Below, one piece after another: positions 15,416-23,918 of a stretch of DNA of 64,000 bases. The stretch is from assembly GCF_004136555.1 (NCBI RefSeq), contig NZ_NOIT01000008.1, forward strand, positions 94,972 through 158,971, in the 5' to 3' direction. The position numbers and the translations under genes are program-made. Each line of letters begins with the position of its first letter. The first letter of the stretch is position 1. The notes beneath the pieces are model-generated. The model did no database searches, had not been told where the DNA came from, and worked only from the letters and a program-made list of their open reading frames with translations. The stretch comes from Kocuria carniphila (lineage in GTDB: Bacteria > Actinomycetota > Actinomycetes > Actinomycetales > Micrococcaceae).

Positions 15416-17572
15416 ATGAACCAGGCATCGGAGACAATCGACCGTCAGCTGTATGAGCAGGCCGTGAATTACCTGCGCGCGCTCACGAACACTCCTGAGG
15501 CGGCATTCCATTCCGGCCAGTTCGATGCCATTTCCGCACTGGTTCGGGATCGCCGTCGCGCCCTGGTGGTCCAGCGCACCGGCTGGGGCAAGTCCGCGGT
15601 GTACTTCATCTCCGCGCTGTTACTGCGAGCGCAGGGGCACGGGCCCACACTCATCATTTCCCCGCTGCTGGCGCTCATGCGTGACCAAGTGGCGGCGGCG
15701 GCCCGAGCAGGAGTCCGGGCGGCGGCCATTTCCTCCGCCAACCCCACGGAATGGGGAGAGATCACCGCTGCCTTGGAACGAGGGGAACTCGATGTTCTGC
15801 TGGTCTCGCCCGAGCGCTTGAACAACCCCAGGTTCCGGGACGAGCAGCTCCCGCAGTTGGTGGATCAGCTCGGTCTTCTGGTCGTGGACGAGGCCCACTG
15901 CATTTCTGACTGGGGACATGATTTCCGTCCGGATTATCGCCGGATCAAGGACCTGCTGGGACGGCTTCCCGAGTCGGTGGCCGTCTTGGCCACCACAGCC
16001 ACGGCCAATGAGCGAGTTATTCAGGATGTCCGAGAACAACTGGGCGTGGGAGCTGGAGATCAGCAAGAAGTGTTCACACTCCGGGGGCCACTGTCGCGGG
16101 CATCGCTTCGGCTGGGTGTGCTGCGGTTACCCTCCACGGCTACCCGGTTGGCGTGGCTGATCGAACACCTCAACGAGCTGCCGGGCAGCGGCATCATTTA
16201 CGCACTGACCATTGGAGCGGCGGAGGACACCGCGCGAGCCCTGACCGAGGCCGGCCACACTGCCGTGGCCTACACCGGACGCACGGACGCGGCCGAACGT
16301 GAAGAACTGGAAACAGCGCTCAAGGAGAACCAGGTCAAGGCCCTGGTGGCCACGTCCGCGCTGGGCATGGGCTTCGACAAACCGGACCTGGGGTTCGTGG
16401 TGCATCTGGGTGCGCCCTCCTCGCCGGTGGCCTACTACCAACAAGTGGGCCGCGCCGGTCGTGCGACCGACACCGCAGACGTTCTGCTCCTGCCGGGTGC
16501 CGAGGACCGGGAGATCTGGGAGTATTTCGCCACCGCGTCCATGCCCACGGAGGAGAAATCCGGGGCCGTGCTCACAGCGCTGGCCGAACACGGAGGGCCG
16601 CTGTCGGTCGCCGCCTTGGAAACTCGGGTCAACATCAAGCGCACGCCGCTGGAGTTGCTGCTCAAGGTGCTCGCCGTGGACGGTGCCGTGGAACGTGTCT
16701 CTGGAGGGTGGCAATCCACGGGCAGGCCGTGGGAGTACGACGCCCCTCGCTACGACCGGGTGCGGCGCGCTCGTATAGCTGAGCAGCAGGCCATGATGGA
16801 TTACCAATTCACCACCGAGTGCCGCATGCAGTTCTTGGCCCAGCAACTCGATGACCGAACGGCTCAGCCATGTGGTCGTTGCGATGTGTGCGCCGGTGCC
16901 TGGTATGCCACCACCGTGCACAAGGAGGCCTCCGCGGCCGCAGACAGCGCACTCCACCGAGCGGGTGCTCCCCTGGAACCGCGTGCCCAATGGCCCAGCG
17001 GCATGGACCGGTTGGGCATCCAGATCAAGGGCAAGATCCCGGAAGAAGAACGTGCGGACCGAGGCAGGTCACTAGCCCGGCTTACGGACCTGGGTTGGGG
17101 TCAGCGGCTGCGGGAGATTTTCCGCAACGATGACAACGGGCAGCCCATGGACACCACTGTCGATGCTGCCCTGGGGCGTGCGTGCATCGGAGTGCTAGCC
17201 CAGTGGGACTGGTCCGTCCGCCCCACCGCAGTGGTCGCCATGCCGTCCCTGTCGCGCCCGGAATTGGTCTCGTCTCTCGCTCAAGGGCTGGCGACGGCAG
17301 GACATTTGCCGTTCCTGGGTGCACTACAACTCGACCAGGAAGTTCCGCGCGGCAGTCACGGCGGCAACAGCGCCTACCGTTTGGCGGAAGTGTGGGGCCG
17401 GTTCTCCGTTCCGCCCGAGATTGCGCAGGCCCTACGGGAACAACCGCAGCCGTCCATCCTGTTGGTGGACGACCTCGTGGACAGCCGATGGACCCTCACC
17501 GTTGCCGCACGTGAACTGCGGTTAGCGGGCGCCACGAATGTTCTGCCATTCGCTCTGGCCTCACAGGGTTGA
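15416..17572 (+). CDS. recQ: RecQ-family helicase with phosphoribosyltransferase-like tail
   Basis: This 718-residue superfamily-2 DNA helicase has Walker A RTGWGKS (54-60), DEAH (158-161, in VVDEAHCISDWGHDFRPDY), TATAN, and the motif VI region YYQQVGRAGRA. A RecQ zinc site follows (TECRMQFLAQQL then CGRCDVC). The last 200 residues are not the usual HRDC domain. They end with SILLVDDLVDSRWTLT (about 680-695), the PRPP-binding signature of ComF-like phosphoribosyltransferases. Helicase-PRTase fusions are known in Actinobacteria; the tail's role is undefined. Upstream, GAGACT ends 6 nt before ATG, a weak leaderless-type promoter, and no ribosome site is visible. Confidence 0.88.
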   Translation: MNQASETIDRQLYEQAVNYLRALTNTPEAAFHSGQFDAISALVRDRRRALVVQRTGWGKSAVYFISALLLRAQGHGPTLIISPLLALMRDQVAAAARAGVRAAAISSANPTEWGEITAALERGELDVLLVSPERLNNPRFRDEQLPQLVDQLGLLVVDEAHCISDWGHDFRPDYRRIKDLLGRLPESVAVLATTATANERVIQDVREQLGVGAGDQQEVFTLRGPLSRASLRLGVLRLPSTATRLAWLIEHLNELPGSGIIYALTIGAAEDTARALTEAGHTAVAYTGRTDAAEREELETALKENQVKALVATSALGMGFDKPDLGFVVHLGAPSSPVAYYQQVGRAGRATDTADVLLLPGAEDREIWEYFATASMPTEEKSGAVLTALAEHGGPLSVAALETRVNIKRTPLELLLKVLAVDGAVERVSGGWQSTGRPWEYDAPRYDRVRRARIAEQQAMMDYQFTTECRMQFLAQQLDDRTAQPCGRCDVCAGAWYATTVHKEASAAADSALHRAGAPLEPRAQWPSGMDRLGIQIKGKIPEEERADRGRSLARLTDLGWGQRLREIFRNDDNGQPMDTTVDAALGRACIGVLAQWDWSVRPTAVVAMPSLSRPELVSSLAQGLATAGHLPFLGALQLDQEVPRGSHGGNSAYRLAEVWGRFSVPPEIAQALREQPQPSILLVDDLVDSRWTLTVAARELRLAGATNVLPFALASQG

Positions 17573-17602
17573 TTTGCGGAAATCTGTTTTATTCTGCTGA
17601 TC

Positions 17603-18736
17603 ATGCAGCAATCATCGGTTCGTTCTCTCGTGGATGTCGTGATCCCCGTTCATTCACTCTCACGGCCGCTCGGCCGGGCAGTGGATTCCGCGCGGCTTGG
17701 CGTCCAACCGCTGTCCGTGGGGGAGTACGTCATTACCGTGGTGGCACATCACCTCTCCACGGAACAGGTTCGGGGCATGCTGACCCAAGAGCAACTGGAT
17801 CACGTCAGAATCATTGAGGCTCCAGCCGAAGGGGCGACTGCTGCAGCCCCCAGGACCGCGGGGTTGGAGCACACCAATGCCAAGTACATCTGCTTCTTGG
17901 ACAGCGACGACAGTTATCAGCCCGGAGCGGTTGGCCGTTGGGTCAAGATCGCCGAGAAGCGCCACAGCGACATGGTGATTCCGTGGCTGAAGCACAGCAA
18001 CGGCCGAACGGACATCACGCCCGTGATCCGCCCCGGGCGCACCTCCAACTTGGATCCTATTGCCGATCGCCTGGTCTACCGGGCCTCCGTGTTCGGGTTG
18101 CAACGGGTGGAGACCGTTCGCAGGCTCGGGGCCGAATTCGACTTCGGGACGAGCACCGGTGAGGATCAAGCGTTTGTCATGCGCTTGTACGCGGGAGCGG
18201 CCAGGATCGACTATGCCCCCGGGGAACCCACGTACGTGATGCACGCGGACGCCACGGATCGGGTTTCGCAAACCCCGTCCCCGGTTCGCGCGCAGCTCGA
18301 ACCGTCAGTACGAATCCTGGACAAACCGTGGTTCGAGGGAGCCGCGCTTGAGCTGCGCCGGGCATTCGTCGTCAAAGTGGTTCGCATCAATGTGTTCGAA
18401 GCAGTGTCGGCTCATCTGAAGGCCGGAACCTGGTCCCAGGACGAAGCGCAGGGGACACGCGAAGCGCTTTCTCGCCTGCTCGATTCGGTGCCCGGTGCGC
18501 GGGGTGACTTTTCCAAGGCGGATCTGCACGTCATTGACCTGCTGCTTTCGGAAACACAGGAGGAGGGCCAGTTGAAAGCGGGGCTTGCCGCACGACGTCG
18601 TTTTGCCAACCCCGCCGCGCTCCTCACCGCCAAACCCGCCCACGCATTGGGGCGCGACGCACCGTTGCGTTTCATGGCTGCCGCTGCCGTCCAAACCGCG
18701 CGGGATCGCATTGCCAAGCGGCACGGGGGCAACTAA
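17603..18736 (+). CDS. GT2-family glycosyltransferase
   Basis: This 377-residue protein has a GT-A fold N-terminus: VDVVIPVHSLSRPLGRAVDS (10-29), TAGLEHTNAKYICFLDSDDS with the DSDD metal motif (about 94-99), and a later GEDQAFVMRLY acceptor-site motif. It probably transfers a sugar during cell-surface polysaccharide assembly; donor and acceptor are unknown. TATTCT ends 7 nt before ATG 17603, predicting a leaderless transcript. A convergent flippase gene and a second glycosyltransferase follow, forming a surface-glycan group. Confidence 0.85.
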   Translation: MQQSSVRSLVDVVIPVHSLSRPLGRAVDSARLGVQPLSVGEYVITVVAHHLSTEQVRGMLTQEQLDHVRIIEAPAEGATAAAPRTAGLEHTNAKYICFLDSDDSYQPGAVGRWVKIAEKRHSDMVIPWLKHSNGRTDITPVIRPGRTSNLDPIADRLVYRASVFGLQRVETVRRLGAEFDFGTSTGEDQAFVMRLYAGAARIDYAPGEPTYVMHADATDRVSQTPSPVRAQLEPSVRILDKPWFEGAALELRRAFVVKVVRINVFEAVSAHLKAGTWSQDEAQGTREALSRLLDSVPGARGDFSKADLHVIDLLLSETQEEGQLKAGLAARRRFANPAALLTAKPAHALGRDAPLRFMAAAAVQTARDRIAKRHGGN

Positions 18737-18752
18737 CCGGGATTCTTCCTGA

Positions 18753-20255
18753 CTACTTCTTGCTGAAACGGCCCGTGACCATGCGCAGACGCGGAGCCAG
18801 GTCGCGCCAAGACATGGCACACCAGACCAGGAGGAAGGCCACCGACGCCCCGATTGTCACCAGCAGTGAGTCGTAGCGGTACGTGAGCCACAGGCACAGC
18901 AGCGCGAGGGCATAACCGGTCAGGATCCGGAGCATCACGCCGGTCCATGGCATCCGGTCGTGAACCCACACGATGATCAGCGGAACCATGGAACTGATAA
19001 TGCAGCCGATCAAGTAACCGATGGCGGCGGCCATCATGCCCAGTTCGGGGCCCCACCACACCATGGTGATGATGCCCAGGGCCATGCCGGTTGCGTTGCA
19101 TAATGCCAGGGTGCGTACGCCCCAGTGCTCGCCTCCGTTGAGGCGTGAATTGGCGGCGTTGAAACTGGTGGTGGAGACGGCGAAGAACAGCACGATTAGC
19201 AGCGGAATCGCGCCTTCGAACTCTTCGTAGCGAGCGCCGTAGAGCACCATGACGAGCGGCTCGGCCCACAGGATTCCGACACCAAAGATCGGCAGGAAGA
19301 CCAGGACCATCGTGCGCATGATCGCGTCCAACTGGGTCTTCATGCCGGCCATGTCCCCGGCGCTGAACATGCGCGCCACCGAGGGGGAGAGGGCCACGAT
19401 CATGGCCGAGGAGAGCATGCTGGCGGGTGTCGCGATGGTCAGCGCGGCGGCGTAATGGCCGATGGCTTCTTGGCTGTCGTAATTGCCGCCGATGATCAGC
19501 GACAACTGCAACAGGCCGGCAGCCGTGAGGATGTTGATGGATCCCCACGCGGTGAACTTGAGGAGCTCACGCTTGAGCGGCTTCGAGAGTTTGCTGCCAC
19601 CGCGCCTGGGCCACGCAGGGATCGCGTAGATCAGGTAGCCCAAGCACAGGGGGAGCAACAGCAGCGGGTTCAGCTCGGCCAGGAGGACCACGAGCAGCAG
19701 CGTGAGCGTGATCAACGAGCTGATGCAGTCCCAGAACGTGGTGGTCACGAACTGGTTGTTGCCCGTGCGCACGCCGCGCACAAAGTTGTAGGCGGATAGC
19801 GCAATGACGAGCAACCCTGCCGACAGCGCATAGCTGAGCGGGAGTTCCTGCGCGTAGATGGCGATGAACACTGCAGCCACCGACAGCACCGTCATGCCGA
19901 CGAACGCGCTGCGGGAGGTGTACAAAGCCACGGACGCCTGCTGATCGGCGTCGGACTTGCCCCGCGCCATCGCAATGTACTTGGACGCCGCGGTGCCCGA
20001 GGCCTGGGGCCACAGGAGCACCAGGAACAGTCCCAGGGCAATGACCTGGTTGACCTGCCCCAGTTTCTCCGTGCCCAGGATGTTGCCGATGAGCAAGCTG
20101 TAGCCGAAGCGCGAGAGGCCCTGGACGAACACGGCGATCACCGTCAACGCGAACGCGGACCCGATGGGGTTGTCCTTGTTTTCGTGATTGGGCGGCGGGA
20201 AGAGTATTCGCCGCCACCGGCCTGGATCGCGGGGAGCTGCAGCGGGCGTGGTCAT
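18753..20255 (-). CDS. polysaccharide flippase (Wzx / MOP superfamily)
   Basis: This 500-residue integral membrane protein has about 14 membrane segments and a cytosolic N-terminal tail. Segments such as VFVQGLSRFGYSLLIGNILG and the arrangement with paired charged loops fit MOP-family lipid-linked oligosaccharide exporters. It likely flips undecaprenyl-linked units made by the neighbouring glycosyltransferases. ATG 20255 is chosen over longer frames because TAGACT ends 7 nt upstream (leaderless), and the extra upstream residues are low-complexity. It is divergent from the 20353 glycosyltransferase, start codons 97 bp apart. Confidence 0.82.
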   Translation of the reverse strand: MTTPAAAPRDPGRWRRILFPPPNHENKDNPIGSAFALTVIAVFVQGLSRFGYSLLIGNILGTEKLGQVNQVIALGLFLVLLWPQASGTAASKYIAMARGKSDADQQASVALYTSRSAFVGMTVLSVAAVFIAIYAQELPLSYALSAGLLVIALSAYNFVRGVRTGNNQFVTTTFWDCISSLITLTLLLVVLLAELNPLLLLPLCLGYLIYAIPAWPRRGGSKLSKPLKRELLKFTAWGSINILTAAGLLQLSLIIGGNYDSQEAIGHYAAALTIATPASMLSSAMIVALSPSVARMFSAGDMAGMKTQLDAIMRTMVLVFLPIFGVGILWAEPLVMVLYGARYEEFEGAIPLLIVLFFAVSTTSFNAANSRLNGGEHWGVRTLALCNATGMALGIITMVWWGPELGMMAAAIGYLIGCIISSMVPLIIVWVHDRMPWTGVMLRILTGYALALLCLWLTYRYDSLLVTIGASVAFLLVWCAMSWRDLAPRLRMVTGRFSKK

Positions 20256-20352
20256 TATTGGGAGTCTAGGACAAGGGGCCGTCAAGGGGCTGAGGGGCAC
20301 GCGCAATCCAGTGACGGGGCAGTGCAAAACACACGCTCGGTACAGTGGGGCC

Positions 20353-21450
20353 ATGCGAATTCTGGTGGTCTCCACGTGGTATCCGACGCACGACGCGCCC
20401 TTCCGCACGCCGTTCATCACGCGGCACGTGCGTGCCATCGCCCGCGACCACGACGTCCACGTGGTCCACGTCCAGCTCCTCGACGGTTCGCCCGTCACCC
20501 AGGAAACTTACGACGGCGTTGCGGTCACCCGGGTGGGCTTCGATCCGCGCAAGCCACTCACCATGGTCAAAGCGCTGGCCGAGATCCGGCAGTGGGCGCG
20601 GTCCTCGGATGTCGTACACACTATGGCCTTCTCGTCGGCCCTCATCGCTGCGCCGGTCGTGGGCCGTACGCCGTGGGTGCATACCGAGCATTGGAATGGA
20701 GTCCTGTTCCCGGAGCACGTGAATCAGCTGTGGGAACGCACCGCGTGGCTGCGTCATGTACTGCGCCTGCCCAGGGTTGTCACGGGCGTGAGCACCTTGA
20801 TGACCCGCAAACTCGAGGAGTTCGCTCGCCCCGGAGCCACGGCGTTGATCGGCAACGTGATCGACCACGCGCCGCAGGTCGCGCCCCTTCCCGACGACGC
20901 CGCGCTGCGTCTCATCGCCGTGGGTAACGCTACCGAGCACAAGGGTGCACTGGTCGCGGTGGATACGGTCGCCTGGTTGCGCGCACAAGGCCACGACGCC
21001 TCGCTCGTGTGGGACGGGGACGGGCCAATGAGGGAGCGAGCGCAGCAGCGCGCGCGGGAACGGGGAATAGCGGATCACGTGGATTTCCAAGGTTTCCGCG
21101 GCACCGAGCAATTGTGGGGTGACCTCGCTGAATCTACCGTCTTTGTCCTTCCTTCCAAGTCCGAGACGTTCTGTGTGGCAGCAGCCGAAGCGCTTGCCGC
21201 CGGCCGACCCGTGATCATGGGTGACCAGGGCGGTCAGGGCGATTTCATCACGGAGCGCAACGGCCGCATGGTGTCCGAGCGAAGCCCGGAGGCCTTCGGC
21301 CGAGCGGTCCTCGATCTGACCCACGACCCCGCAGCGGCATCACCGGAGGAGATGGCACGGGAGATCCGAGCCCGCTACGGATCGGATGCCGTCAGTGACC
21401 AACTGACCGAGCTGTACCGCCGCGCGCAAGGCGGCGAGCGCCGTCGTTGA
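20353..21450 (+). CDS. GT4-family glycosyltransferase
   Basis: This 365-residue GT-B protein begins MRILVVSTWYPTHDAPFRT, with donor-domain motifs LIAVGNATEHKG, VWDGDGPMRER and VLPSKSETFCVAAAEALAAG, the last containing the E-x7-E type nucleotide-sugar site. GT4 enzymes are retaining transferases, commonly using UDP- or GDP-sugars on lipid-linked acceptors. TACAGT ends 6 nt before ATG 20353, so the mRNA is probably leaderless and a longer in-frame start at 20188 is unlikely. It works with the divergent flippase and the 17603 GT2 enzyme by context. Confidence 0.85.
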   Translation: MRILVVSTWYPTHDAPFRTPFITRHVRAIARDHDVHVVHVQLLDGSPVTQETYDGVAVTRVGFDPRKPLTMVKALAEIRQWARSSDVVHTMAFSSALIAAPVVGRTPWVHTEHWNGVLFPEHVNQLWERTAWLRHVLRLPRVVTGVSTLMTRKLEEFARPGATALIGNVIDHAPQVAPLPDDAALRLIAVGNATEHKGALVAVDTVAWLRAQGHDASLVWDGDGPMRERAQQRARERGIADHVDFQGFRGTEQLWGDLAESTVFVLPSKSETFCVAAAEALAAGRPVIMGDQGGQGDFITERNGRMVSERSPEAFGRAVLDLTHDPAAASPEEMAREIRARYGSDAVSDQLTELYRRAQGGERRR

Positions 21451-21562
21451 CCGGTGTGAACAGACGCTCGAGCTGCGTTGGCTTTGACCCGCGGCTCAGG
21501 TGACCGATAAGCTAACCTTCGTTGTTTTCTTGCCGGGCCCGTCCCGAACGGAAATGCGACGT

Positions 21563-21654
21563 GGAGACGTGCCAGAGCGGCCGAATGGACTTCACTGCTA
21601 ATGAAGGGTCCGGATTAAACCGGACCGGGGGTTCAAATCCCCCCGTCTCCGCCA
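21563..21654 (+). tRNA. tRNA-Ser (GCT)
   Basis: Cloverleaf with acceptor stem GGAGACG/CGTCTCC, long variable arm GTCCGG..CCGGAC typical of serine tRNAs, T-loop GTTCAAATC, and anticodon stem CTTCA/TGAAG around CTGCTAA, giving GCT. Discriminator G and an encoded CCA (21652-21654). Confidence 0.97.
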
Positions 21655-21660
21655 AAAAAT

Positions 21661-21695
21661 CTGAGGGCCTCACATGTGAAATGTGAGGCCCTCAG
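21661..21695 (+). terminator. perfect 15-bp hairpin after tRNA-Ser
   Basis: CTGAGGGCCTCACAT pairs with ATGTGAGGCCCTCAG around GTGAA. No T-run follows on the plus strand; an A6 run precedes it, so it would be a classic terminator on the minus strand. Confidence 0.6.
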
Positions 21696-21835
21696 TCGTG
21701 CCGTGACCTATCTAACAGTGATTTGCAGGTGTAAACTCCGAGCCACTAGCAGTTCGGAATTCCTGCCAACGGACGTCAGTCAATGAGGGCCAGCGCTGAT
21801 CACGGCGACAGGGGGCTGTTTCCTAGGGGGAAACC

Positions 21836-23791
21836 ATGAAAAAGAGCTCCGCAAGATCCTTTCTGACACTCTCACTCTCGGCGCTGTTGATCGCCACGGC
21901 CGCACCTGCGGTGGCGGCACCGCCCGAGGGACCATCACCGGAACAGCAAGCCCAAGTTCAGCCACCCACCGTGGGCGGCATCGGGTCGCTCGGTAGGGGT
22001 ACCGCCACCCAGGGCACGGTGTTGCCGGAAACCGACCGCATCGTCGTGAAATTCAAGGATCAGGTGCCCGAGGTCCAGAAGGAAGATGTCCTGACCGAGG
22101 TGGAGACCACCACCGAGATCGAGGACCCGGAAATCGTCAAGACCACCGGTAACGCCGAGGACGTCGTGGAATCTGACACGATGCTCAACAAGGCCGAGCA
22201 GGAAGCCGTGGTCGAAACCATTGAGGAAGATCCGGCCGTCGAATCGGCCGAACCAGATCAGATTGTGGTCAATGCGCTCGCCGCCCACGCCGGTACCAAA
22301 CCCAATGACCGCTACTGGGGCTATCAATGGGGCCCCAGAAACATTGGCGTGCCGGATGCCTGGTGGCAAGGTACCGGGGACGGCGTGGTGATCGGCATCG
22401 CGGATACCGGCCAGATCAACCACCCGGACCTGAACCAGCGCACGGTCCGCGGCTACGACTTCCTGTCCGATCTCTATCACTCACGCGACGGCAACGGGCG
22501 GGACAGCAACCCCCAGGACATTGGCGACTGGAGCCCGGGTCGACCCAGCTGGTGGCATGGTGCGCACGTCGCGGGCATTGCGGCGGCCCACACTAATAAC
22601 CGCACCGGCATTGCCGGGGTCGCCCCGGACGCCAGGATCCAGCACGCACGCGTGCTGGGTGCCGATGGTCGCGGCTACGTCTCGGATATCGCCGACGGCG
22701 TGATGTGGTCGGCCGGCATTGCCATCCCGGGAGTCCCGCGGAACACGACGCCTGCCAAGGTCGTCAATCTCTCCGAAGCATGGGACGCCTCGACCTGCGC
22801 GCCCGTGATGCAGAACGCGGTCAACCGCATGCACCAGATTGGCGTACCTCTCGTGGTGGCGGCGGGCAACGCGCGCAAGAGTGCGAATCTGGCCTCGCCG
22901 GCCAACTGTGGTGGCGCGATTGTGGTGGGAGCGACGTCGTCCCACAACCGGATGACCGGCTATTCGAACTGGGGGCCGATGGTGGATGTCGTGGCACCGG
23001 GTGGCGATACCAACGCGCAGATCTGGTCCACGGTCAACAACGGAAAGTTCTCCCTGGGATCGCCCACGTACGGCGATCTGAGCGGAACGTCCATGGCGGC
23101 CCCGCACGTGTCCGGTGTGGTGGCGCTGATGAAGGAGCGCAACCCGAACCTGGGTGTGGAATCCATTCGTAACACCCTGCGCAACACCGGAGTTAATGTG
23201 AGCGGCTACCGCAAGGTGGACGCGAATCGTGCTGCTCGCGCGGTGGCGCCGACGGCGCGCGGTGCGATCGCCAGCTACTATAACTCTCGGGGTGGTGCGG
23301 CTGTGTACGGTGCCCCGACCACAGGTGAGCAGAGCACCGGAGTGGGTGGAGTGGTGCAGACATTCGTGAAGAACGGCCGGGCCACCAAGATCTACTGGTC
23401 CTCCCGAACCGGCGCTCGAGAGGTGAAGACTTGGTCAGGCATTGGGGCCAGGCACGTCTCGCTGGGCGGCGCTCGCGGGGTGGGCATCCCGTTCAACAAC
23501 GAACAACCGACCTCCACGGGCGGGGCATACCAAACGTTCGTGAACCCGCAGACGAACAAGACCACCAAGATCCTGTGGAGCTCGCGCAGCCGTGCCAACC
23601 CGATCGTTGAGCGTTCGGGCATCGGTCAGACCTGGGCGCGCAACGGCTATGAGGCTAAGGCTGGGTACCCGACCACCGGCGAAGTCCGGACCTCGACCGG
23701 TACGTATCAGCGCTTCCTCAACATCAAGACCGGAGTGCGGACCCAGTACACCTGGACTCCGCGCGGGGGAGTGAAAGTGACGCGACTGTAA
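21836..23791 (+). CDS. secreted subtilisin-like serine protease with LGFP-like repeats
   Basis: This 651-residue preproprotein has a signal peptide (1-27, cleaving at AVA-AP) and an acidic propeptide with the inhibitor-like segment TDRIVVKFKDQVPEV. The S8 catalytic domain carries D190 (IADTGQINH), H241 (HGAHVAG), oxyanion N345 (AAGNA) and S419 (SGTSMAAPH). The C-terminal 170 residues hold three LGFP-type repeats (YNSRGGAAVYGAPTTGE, GARGVGIPFNNEQPTST, YEAKAGYPTTGE), which usually anchor proteins to the actinobacterial cell wall. It probably degrades or matures proteins at the surface. The normal VINMSLG region is VVNLSEAWDAST, an unusual substitution near the substrate cleft. A ribosome site AGGGGGAAACC precedes ATG 21836. 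Confidence 0.92.
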   Translation: MKKSSARSFLTLSLSALLIATAAPAVAAPPEGPSPEQQAQVQPPTVGGIGSLGRGTATQGTVLPETDRIVVKFKDQVPEVQKEDVLTEVETTTEIEDPEIVKTTGNAEDVVESDTMLNKAEQEAVVETIEEDPAVESAEPDQIVVNALAAHAGTKPNDRYWGYQWGPRNIGVPDAWWQGTGDGVVIGIADTGQINHPDLNQRTVRGYDFLSDLYHSRDGNGRDSNPQDIGDWSPGRPSWWHGAHVAGIAAAHTNNRTGIAGVAPDARIQHARVLGADGRGYVSDIADGVMWSAGIAIPGVPRNTTPAKVVNLSEAWDASTCAPVMQNAVNRMHQIGVPLVVAAGNARKSANLASPANCGGAIVVGATSSHNRMTGYSNWGPMVDVVAPGGDTNAQIWSTVNNGKFSLGSPTYGDLSGTSMAAPHVSGVVALMKERNPNLGVESIRNTLRNTGVNVSGYRKVDANRAARAVAPTARGAIASYYNSRGGAAVYGAPTTGEQSTGVGGVVQTFVKNGRATKIYWSSRTGAREVKTWSGIGARHVSLGGARGVGIPFNNEQPTSTGGAYQTFVNPQTNKTTKILWSSRSRANPIVERSGIGQTWARNGYEAKAGYPTTGEVRTSTGTYQRFLNIKTGVRTQYTWTPRGGVKVTRL

Positions 23792-23853
23792 GGACCATTC
23801 GACCCGTCGATTCACCGTGACCAATAGTTCGTTACGCGAAGTCACTAATGCTG

Positions 23854-23898
23854 ACAGACGTAGGGTCCCGCTTGAAACAAGCGGGGCCCTACGTCTGT
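23854..23898. terminator. bidirectional terminator between protease and MFS genes
   Basis: ACAGACGTAGGG...CCCTACGTCTGT with an inner CCCGCTT/AAGCGGG stem and loop GAAAC, about 20 bp with one mismatch. It lies between convergent genes. Confidence 0.75.
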
Positions 23899-23918
23899 CC
23901 CGGGACGAGACCGGCAAT

